Below are positions 18,726-29,400 of a stretch of 64,000 nucleotides of DNA, one piece after another (the first letter of the stretch is position 1; the number at the start of each line of letters is the position of its first letter). Position numbers and translations under genes: made by a program. Source of the stretch: Saturnia japonica (lineage: Eukaryota; Arthropoda; Insecta; Lepidoptera; Saturniidae). The stretch lies in NCBI GenBank assembly GCA_033032175.1, contig CM065309.1, forward strand, positions 1,116,001 through 1,180,000, read 5' to 3'. The notes under the pieces were generated by a model that did not search any database, was not told the origin of the DNA, and saw only the letters and a list, made by a program, of their open reading frames with translations.

Positions 18726-20325
18726 CTCAATAATAAATCCCTTTTAAATTTTACTATCGTACCCAAAAAACCTAAGACCTCCTAGGTTTCAAATATTTGC
18801 TATATTTGAAAAACGAAGGCGTCTCCGCATAAGTAATTTGTAAGATAAAACACTTCACATTGGCAAAATTTCGTACCTAGGCAGAAAGCTACAATGAAAA
18901 AAATGGAAGGATAAATTATTTAAAAAAAAACATTATTACGGTATGTGTAAAATTAATTCGGGTGTCACTCTAGGCGGGCCGACTTCTCACTTCTAGCTAC
19001 ATCACTGATATAAATATATATTTTTTTAATAGTCTACTTATTAGAATTCGGTCATGATACAATAAATTTAATATAAGTGACCAAAACTAAAGACGAAGTA
19101 AATATTGTACTGAAGGAAGATAAAAATTAGATTTACAAATTTTACAACAAAAAAATTGTTTATAAATTATTTTTTTGATATAAAATAAATAATTTAGGGA
19201 TTGACAAGTTTAAGAAATATAACATGTAATAATACGTTTGAATATAAATAAAATTGGGAACAATAATATTTGCTATCGGAAGACATGTTATATTACTTAA
19301 AGTATTTAATTTTGCATCTATCTAAATTCTAAATAAATACAAAGTAAACATAACTCGTTGAAGTGACCAGTTTTCTTTAACGTGCTTTAAAAAAAAAAAA
19401 AACAACAAATAAGTATTGATGACAATTCTTTACCTTATTATGAGTTATTTAAACCATTTTAGACTGAAAACTGGTTCTCAATTGTAGCACTAGAAGTGCC
19501 TGGCGACAGATTTTCAACAGCTTTAGGGAGGTAGCTAATCAGGAGGGTATTAGAAAAAACCCCACTATAATGACATATTACGTTTATAGTTATAAATGCT
19601 TTCATTATCAATGGATTTTTCTTTTAAAATTTTACAATTTTTTTAGAAATACTTCCTGTCTGACTGAGTATGAATTTTAAAATTTTTATTATTAGTTGCG
19701 AGCAAACCATTTTACGATTAAGCTATAATATATATATAATATACATATTTAGTTATAAAATATAAACTAAACAAACTACAATTTGGCAATCAAAAAATCA
19801 ATCAATTTGTAAATCACAAGTTTATATTAAGTACGGGATTAATTCATGTTTTTTATCCAAGATAGGCGTAAATTAGTTTCGGTTGTGCGTTTTAAGGTAA
19901 CTGATCTAAAATACAACCATCATTTTAAGGTTTATATGATAATGCAAGCAAAAAACGAAAAAAAAAACCCCCACTTATTTCCAATTAAACTCTGGCCGCA
20001 ATATTGTACAGTTCTGTAAGTTTTATTACAAAAATATATTAAAAAACTAAGACATAGTTACCCACAGCAAAATTCAAAATCTTCAAAACATATTTACGTA
20101 TTATGTTTATTTGAATTTTTTTGGAACTTTGAAATTTAATATGCTTTATTTCTAAAGCGTTGAATGCTTTAAGTACGTTTTGATATCGTCTTTGAGTAAT
20201 TTCTTATTTTACTATAAATTAATATAACCACGGCTTTTATTATTATAATAATCAATATATCAATTATTGCGTTACCGGATAACATTTTTATTACTTGGGT
20301 TTTGATCAGATTAACAATAAATACG
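18726..20325. other. AT-rich region between the BEL element and the elongase 3' end
   Basis: No coding frames. A short SINE S1-like piece (TGGCGACAGATTTTCAAC, then GTATTAGAAAAAACC) is visible at about 19500-19562. Otherwise nothing recognised. Confidence 0.45.
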
Positions 20326-20349
20326 CAATCCGCAAACCGTCAAAGTTCT

Positions 20350-20355
20350 TTATTT
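20350..20355 (-). terminator. Poly(A) signal of the elongase gene
   Basis: AATAAA on the minus strand (TTTATT at 20350-20355) lies about 137 bases beyond the elongase stop codon. It is the first good signal in the inferred 3' UTR; cleavage would fall near 20325-20335. Confidence 0.65.
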
Positions 20356-20491
20356 TTATAATTATGTCGATACTAACGAAATTCAAACAGTAAAAATATC
20401 AAGTCCGTTGTACTTAAAACTAAGACGTAGACTATACCTTAAAAACTATAGTTATCACAATATTCATTGAAGAAAAAAATTGTTCCTTTCA

Positions 20492-23400
20492 CTAGCATTC
20501 TTTCGCTTTGCCGTTAGACATGATTTCTGGTACCACATTTTGTTTTGTATTGGAATCTTTCTTGACGTAGTTCCTGTAGTAGAAGTTACCAAACATGTAT
20601 AGGAAAAGGGCAGCGTTCAGAGAAAGAAGGAAGTTTATGGTTTTTGGGTAATTACACTCGCAGAATATCACGGAGAAGTTGTGGTAGAATATAATGCAGA
20701 ATTGGATCTGTAATTAGAGATATAATACGATCAGTTTTATACAATTGTGTGTACTGGACTCGTATAATTCGAGCATCGTGAAAAGCTGTACAGAATTTCA
20801 AAGCAGGTACAAACATGTAAGTACTTTATTATTGAATGATAGTTTATTAAATTTTTTGATTCCTTTTTTAATCGACTTTCAAAAATGAAGGATGTTTTCA
20901 ATTCAAATGTATTTTTTTAATGCATTACAGCCGTAACTTTTTTGTATGTGAACTGATTTGGATAATTCTTTTTTTGTTGGAAAGGTTGGTCCCATTTTAA
21001 TTTCAGATACACCGGGAAACTTCTCATAATAATTAAAGTTGTTTTTTATATTGTTGTCATTCTTATCCAAACATTACATGGTTATTATTATAAAAGATAA
21101 ATAGCTATAGAAATTGTAAATATAAATAACAAGACAATTTTTAAGAAAAAAGAAAACCAACTTCAATGATTTTGACGAGTTTCGTGGTGTATCTTCGAAT
21201 TCGAAGGTCCAATGCCAATTAAATTAAAATGGAACCACTCTTGAGTTATTCTCTATCAAACAATAAAAGAATTATCCAAATCGGTTCATAAACAAAGAAG
21301 ATATGGCTAAACATCCATAGAAGAAAATTATTGAATGTGAGTTTACACGCGATAGAAGTGAAACTTCTCTGTCTATCCCTCTCTCTCTTTGTATATATTT
21401 CGAGTACATTAAGAATAGACGAAGGATAAGGATTCTATATAGAAACATATTCTATCTCCTTCTCTTATAACCTATATTTACATTTATAGCTATCTCTTTT
21501 TCGTTACACATCATAAAAACCAATTCACACTATCCCAAAAGAAGTTTTACTTCAAAATACATTCGAATTGAGAAACCTTCGTCTTTTTTGAAGCAGGTTA
21601 AAAAATAAAAAGCTCTTATATTCGATTTTTTTTTTATTTGGTTTATTTGATTTCCCAATTACTTACATTTATGTAGGTATTCTTATTGCAAATAAATATG
21701 GAATATTCTCTGAGATTTAATCAAATAGTACAGAAAAGTTTGATTCAACTACTAACATAGGTATTCCTGTTCTATAAAAAACAAATATATTATCCACGTC
21801 GAATTTAGTTATGAGTCAGAAATCAATTTAAACAAATAATATTGGACTTCTCTGGTTCCAAGTTTTGAGTTATGAAATAACAATATCTTGAATTGATAAA
21901 TACTTCATCAAACTTACCAGTTGTAATGTAGTCAAATGTTTTTTCCACCACAGGAACTTCTGGTACTGAGGACCGAGTCCAGAGATGAGGTAGTAGGTGT
22001 ACATGATAATATGGATGAAGGAATTGATGAGACCAAGGAGCGTTCCGTGTCCACCTAAAATAAATCATATTTAGTAAGACATCACCCTGATCAATAATAC
22101 GAGCTTGTAAATGAATCATTACGACCTCTCCCCGAGAGAAAGAATGAACTTAATCACTAGGCCAGCCCACGATAAATTGACGCTTTTAAAAGCTTAAATT
22201 TTTTGTGTTTTTCCAATGAACTATACTAATTCAAGAGCATTTCTCAAAGCGTATAGATTTTCTCGTTATTTTTCTTCACCGTCAGTCTATCGTATTGCTT
22301 CTTAAATGACAAGACTTGTATCTGCAGTCATGCATCGTTGTTCTACGTTTTCAACAAAATATCACTCGTTGCCACCATCTTGCCGGCCTGTAACTATCAT
22401 TCGGCAGCTAGATTTACACTGGTGGTAGTCGCTGCCCAATCGGGTTCTATGACGGGTACTACACCTGGTGTACGGTGGCCGCTATCCACTTGAAGACAAT
22501 TGTCTTATTCTACCACTAAGCTCAGAGGTACCCAGAGGTAGGGCCAAAAAAATTTATTTGGATATTTCTCTCTACTTGGGGCAGGCCGAATGGAGGAATC
22601 CCCCCACCCTAAAGAAGATCGCAGCCAAATGACTTTGTGTTGTGTTCCTGCGATGACTAAGGTTTCCAGAGCTCCCTGAGGTAGATGGGTCAAGGACGGC
22701 AACGCACTAGTGATACCTATGGTTTTACAAGCGTCCATAGGTTATGGTATGCTTGTTTGCTACCTTTTTAATATAAACAAAAAATCATTCATTGACGTGA
22801 ACTAGTATAACCATTCATACCAAGAGTTATTGCAGTGTATACCGTGTTTTAACGGATTCATATTTTTATTTAATTCCTTATTGCACATAATTGTACAATT
22901 GGAGGACTCATGCTAAAAGGAATTATCTACCAGTCTTCTAAGGGAGCAAGAGTAAGATATAATGCAAAGTGTACATAATGTTTAGTAAACAAAATCTGGT
23001 AGATATGCAACTGCTTGAAGTAGAACTTACGTAACGAATACTTGAAGAAATCCCGAGAGTTGGGTCAATGGATATTGATAGGAAGCGAATTCCACAATTG
23101 CTCTGCTGTTACGGCGAATTACCAGTCGTGAAAATTAGTATGGTCATGTTTTGAGCAATGAATTAACATAAGTCGATATTTAGCTCCAGTATTATCTGAG
23201 ATCGATTTGAGGATTAGGATTCAAAAAGGTTAGGAGAGAAATGTCTTTTTGCTAGGGTTTGTTTGCCAATCAGATCCATCGAACTGGAATACATCAGTGC
23301 TAGTACTGCCGTTACCCCAGTTTATATCTAACATACACATTATACGTGTTATAAGCGTACGTTAAGTGAAGAAAACAAAATAATCGACTATAAATATATC

Positions 23401-26400
23401 ATCACCTGGCAAGAATTTAACTCCGATCCAAGCACAGATCGGCATCATGAAGTGATGGTACAGATGCAGGAAGGATATTTGCCTGTTTTTCTTTCTTAAA
23501 ACGAAGAAGATCGTGTCAAGTAGCTCAATGATCTTCGCTGCGAAGTACCACCAGACTGCTGCTGCCATCTGTGGATTTATAAGTTAAATTGAAAGCTCCG
23601 TACTTCTCGATAGGAAGGTAAAAATGAAAGTTTTTTTTTAATCTGCCGATTTCGTCACTGTATTTTTCTTCACAATCAATATCTAGAATAACATTCAAAT
23701 ATAATTTTATATCTGAATGTCTGTACTAATGTATAAAATTATTTGTACGGATTTCTACGTATGTTTCAACGGATTAAACTTTAACCGATTGACGGATAAA
23801 GTCGCTCCGCCCCTTTCACCCAAAAAGAGGCTGAGATAACAAAATGAGGCAAATTATGTCCACTGAAGTTCGGTGAGTCGAGAATTAAGTTCAACAAGCA
23901 AAAAACAGTGAATTTTTCAAGATTAATTTGTAACAAGTATTTGTAATTATTGTAAATATAAATTTGACTTAAAATCCTCTCTGCTTTTATTCACGAAAGT
24001 TTGTATGTCATACTTAAATAGATACGAAAGATCTGCCCACAATACCATGATACCTTTGATACCAAAATGGGTTGAAACAAGGAATTTTATTATATAGTTT
24101 CAGACTTACCCTCTGAGCTTTAGGGTTGTCCGAATAATCCACCGGTTGACAAGAAAAGCTGTAGTCGTTAAACCAACCAGCGACTAAGCCCTGAAATATA
24201 ATACACCTTAAGTTAGATAGGTATTTAATTAAGAGTCTATGAGACTAATAAACGACAAAATGTATGGTGGTAAGGTATTTTCTACCACATCTTGGGCCAC
24301 AACGTTACCTAATATCTGGTGAAATAAACTTATAAACGATAAAAAAAACTACCAGCAGCTTGGAAATTAAGATCCTAAGAAGGCACTTATGACTGTTCAA
24401 ACACTACATGCGGTTCGGAAAACATCCCAGTCATTGAGAGGAGTCGTCAAGAAGCTCGATCGTGTTCGTCGATATAATTGTTTTATTTTTTAAACTAGCT
24501 GTGCCCGCGGGAGGGGGGGGGGGGGTTCACGTGTAATACGGAATGCCGTCGATCGGGCCTATGCGTGAATCGTACTACCCCGCTCCCGGTTATTTTAAAG
24601 ACAAAAATGCTTATTGTGGGTGATGCTTACAAGATAGACGTACGTTCAGGCTGACTTCTTTATAGGTCTATATATCTCTTATAGTTTATTCAGCGTAAGA
24701 TATTTAAGGGCCCCAAAATCGGCATATTACCGAATTGATTTCTATTTTCCAGTGAAAGTTCCGTAAAAATCGGTCCAACCGTTTCGGAAATTACCCGGAA
24801 TAAATACACAGACAGACAAGGTTTATAAAAGGTGTTTTTTTTTTTATTTAGGTAAGTACTTAAGTACACTTTTATATTAAGTATGCATTTATTAAAAAGC
24901 TGTTATTTATTAATTATTTTTCCTGGATACATCTACTACTATACACACCATACATCACTGTATCATTAACGTAATGATCCACCCTATTATAACCATTTTA
25001 CAGTAAAAACTGCATAATATGGTCCTTGAACTTGATGCCCGACAAATGGGTAATGTGCTTTGGAACCAATGAAAATCTAAAAGATGACTAATTTGTTTTT
25101 ATTTCTAGTATATTTTCTTCTTTTATCCTTGATCAATTAAAATTTCTATATAATATTATTTCTCCAAAGGTATATTTTGGTGGCAAGACCATGTCTCTCT
25201 TAGTTCTTCATAAAAATTAATAATTCTAACATAATTTTAAATCTTATATTCCCTATTATCGACGAAAAATATACAAAAAATAATAATAATAATAATGATT
25301 GATAATACTTCTTCATTAGAAATGGCAAACTATTATTGGCATTCCGAATTTTTATTCGAATTTTTAAAATGAAAACTTCCTTAGGAAAGTTTGGATAGAG
25401 AGTAAATTCATATAAGTCGTCATCGACATGGTCACGTGACGTGTTAACTATCGATTATCAAAAAATATTTTCTTAAGTCACACAATTATAATTTACAAAG
25501 TTAGTATTTCTTATTTCAAATTATATTTGTATTTTCTTAATTCTATTATTAATATTAATATCTAATAGTTACTTCTATTATTATTATTATTATTAATTCT
25601 ATCATTTTAAGTTTAGGAAAAATGTTTATAGTTTTATGTTTTCACTTCTGTCGGCAGGCCTCATGACTGCTTTTTTGAATAATATGTTTTTGCGTATTAA
25701 TTAGGAAGCGCAATGAAACTCGACCGTACTATGAGGCATATTTTTACAGAAGGAAGGTAGGTGACAGTTTAAAAGGACACTAACATATAGGAAGCACCGT
25801 CTATTTACAATCTGTTTGACTAATGAGAGCTGTCAATAAATGTAAATAAATTTTCTGAGTTGTGACTACTCTTTACAGGTTGAATTTGTCTCAGTGGAAA
25901 GATTATTGAAATGAATATAATAGGACAGCATTCTTACCTCATAAACCAAGTAGATGCTCATGAGAATCTGCGATATATTGTAAACTATGATAGTATTTTT
26001 AAGATCGTAAGGTTTCCTGTCCCTCATGTAGCGAGGTCCGACCGATGTGCAGAAATATATGTAGGTTGCGAGGATTGTCAGAAGGGGGCCAGGTCCAGAC
26101 ATTAGCCACCAGTTCTCCGTCCGAGGATCTGTAACAAAATATTATAATGTTCACTTAAAAGTAATAATATAAATAAATTATAATATAAATAAATTATAAT
26201 ATAATAGGTAATAATAACCTATGCGACGTGGAAAAGATAACCATTAATAAAATACGAAAAACGAGGAATAAAGTGACTTTTTGACGAAATGAACACTACA
26301 GTTAACCATCAATAATAATTATGTGAATCCATTTTGCTGACTTTTTAAATTGTGTAAAAACAATTTACATAAACATACCATTACGCCTTTATCCCCGATA

Positions 26401-29400
26401 AGTGAGGCAGAGGTGAAGTAATGTACACCAACAGTTCGTCGGGTATGTTTTTTAAGTCCAATGTAATTGGGGGCGAGCCTATTGCCATTAATCGAGCACA
26501 AACCCAGACTTCGAGCTGTTACTGAGAATTACTTAGAGAAACCCAATAACACATGACTCGACCTGGGAATCGAACCAAGGACCTCGAGCATCGTAGTCAC
26601 GCTTAGGACCACAAAACTTATAAAAGTCAGCGAGATTATATATCTATCTTTTAAGGAACACCTACAATAAGCATTTTTGTCTTTAAAATAGCCGGAAGCA
26701 GTGATCAAGATTAGCGCGGGCATTCTGTAGTCCACGTGAGCAAAGCCGCGGGCACAGCTAGTTATTTTAATAAACCGTTTGCTTCGCATGTTAACAAAAG
26801 AAATGTGCGCTATGGACATTAAATTAACCTCATCAGTGATAAACTTATTTCTTATAAGTACCAACAGATGTCGCTTTGTCCCGAGTATGATACATAGCAT
26901 TGTTAATGTGTATTAGAAATTCATCAAACTTCAAAAAAGACGAAGATTACATAATTCTATTATTTTATACATGTCCAGCGATAACTTCTTTGTTCATGGA
27001 CCGATTTGAATGATTATTTTTTTGTTGGATAGGAGATACTTTAAGGATAGTCCTATTTTAATTTCATCGGCATTGGACCTTGGATTAAAGGTCATTAAAT
27101 CATTGATTTTGGTTTTCTTTTTAGTCAAGAATTACCTTATTCTTCACATGTACCATTTTCATCCGTAGAAATGATTTAGAAACAACCTCATTGTCCTCAA
27201 TAAATCAATTATTATTCTGAAAACTAATGTTGTTGGAATACGTCATTGAATAGTTTGTGTTGTTTTTTTTTTGTTATATGTACCTATGTATACTTTCATA
27301 TGTATTTTGTAAAAAGTTGTTATTTTAATATTACAAATAGACACTTCATTTTTATTATTGTATAGATATAAATTCTACGCATCTCGAACTTCACGCGACA
27401 AAAATTAACGTCAAGCGTTTCGCGAGTTTCAAATAAAAATACTTATGTATATTTGACACACATTTGTTTTAAACTATGTCAAATATCTTTGATTTTAGCA
27501 ACAACCATAGTAGGGTACTAAATTGAATAGTGTTTTTCTGTGAATCTATGTTCACTAGAATATTTTTATTTACTTCCATATTATTGACTGAGCCATAGCG
27601 AAGCTTAGTTTTAGTTTTAGCTAGTACCTATTCTGTATACATCATTGAAATGTATTGCATTTTACGTTTTATTATAAATATTCAACAAATAACCGGTATT
27701 AAGTACGCAATAGTTATTACAGCGGACAAAATGAAAAGGGTCGTAGAAAGAAGTCACTTATATTCCAAATAACAAAAGAAAGAAGTGAAAATTAAATTTT
27801 TAAATCAATTGTATTCTGAATTATTGCAGAACATGTCGGTGACACGAAATCACATGATTTTACCCACCCAAAGAGACATTAGCGTATATACTACGCGTCA
27901 CTAGTCTGACGCAAGCGCAATACGTCACGAGCAAGTCGAAATCATCGGTGACGCGAAGGTTACTCGAATCCATAAGGTTTTCCACTTGCAAAAATCACTC
28001 AACGCGGTTAATGGAGTTTTCACTTCAAAAAAGTTAACGGTCGCAGGACGCCTGGCATATTGGCATATTATGTGAAATATTAAAATTATTTTGTACAGGT
28101 AATAAGCATATAAGAATGGTTTATCATATAATTAGTATTTAGACGAAGCAGATATTATGATACGTTATGTTAATGATAACTGCGATGAACGAATGGAGTG
28201 TTATTAAAAAATTCTATAAAATAAATATCAACTTAGATTATTCAGACCCACAGCGTTGAAATCTTTATTATGTATTCATATTGCGTGTGAAGTAAAGCAT
28301 GCTGTCTGTACGTACGTTGCATATTTATTATTAAAATTATTATTATGCATAACTAAAGGAATTATTTCAAAGTATCTATGAACACAGGTGGATTTTTGAG
28401 ATTGAATTGTATGGCTAAGTTCGAAAGTATGAGAATGTTAGATTCATGAGGTCGTTTTATGCGCAAAAAAACTACACAATTACTTTTTTTAGATCTTTTA
28501 CTTGAGCGGAAAATCAAAAATTTTTTTTTTTAATTATGATAACTGTATAATATTATAATAATGAATTTTGATACTAATATGGAACAATACTTATAAAATT
28601 GTAATTTTGTATAATTTGTAAATTTTTATGTAATTTTTACAATTTACATTTATTTTTATAAATATATTGATATCTTACGTTTACAAACTTCAGATAGGTA
28701 GGTTACCTATCAAATTTTTTGCGGGTAATATTCATCTTATTAGATTAGCAGAAAAAATGAAGACCTTCAGCGAAAAAAAAAACCAAATTTACCTAAATGT
28801 TTGTTTCATCTTTGGTGAAACATTTTGTTCTAAATCTTTGATATTTTTTATAGATAACAAATTGTTAATAAATACATATTATTAACAATTCTTCTATATT
28901 AAGTAAGTCCTTTGATAATCAAAAATTTATGATTTGCATTTAATATTGTTTTACATAAAATTGAGCACATCATTTTTTTATTAACAAAAAAACGACTACA
29001 CTTTGTAGTATGTACGCTTTTGATGTCGAGGTTAGTTGCTATATACCCCAACGCGTAGCATTTTAAAACTTGTTCTCAAAAATGAAAAAAGAACATTTCC
29101 CTTTATCTTCGGAATTAATAGTAGGTAATATCCGTCATAGTGTCTTGGTAAGATTTAGAAGGGAAAATATTGTTCACTTTGGAATATTACTGGGTGTTGG
29201 ATACTGCATGATGGTTAGTAAAATTGGTTTAGGATGACCATAGCAAGATGAACATCCACCTGGAGTCACAGTTGTTGATAATACGCAAATGACACGGTTA
29301 AAATAATACAAATAGTGTCGAAGACGCATAGACTTTGACTCTATCTGTGAGCCAAAAAATCAAAGTAGAAATAATCACATCTGATATCAAAATCGAAAAA

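Noticed and set aside
25911..26105. Plus-strand 64-codon frame
   Set aside because: It is the antisense of elongase exon 2.
26529..26900. 123-codon minus-strand frame in intron 1
   Set aside because: It spans the junction of a SINE and a Helitron-like fragment, so it is a chance frame through repeats.
28667..28885. 72-codon plus-strand frame in the elongase intron
   Set aside because: AT-rich codon content, no conserved motif and no splice or promoter context.
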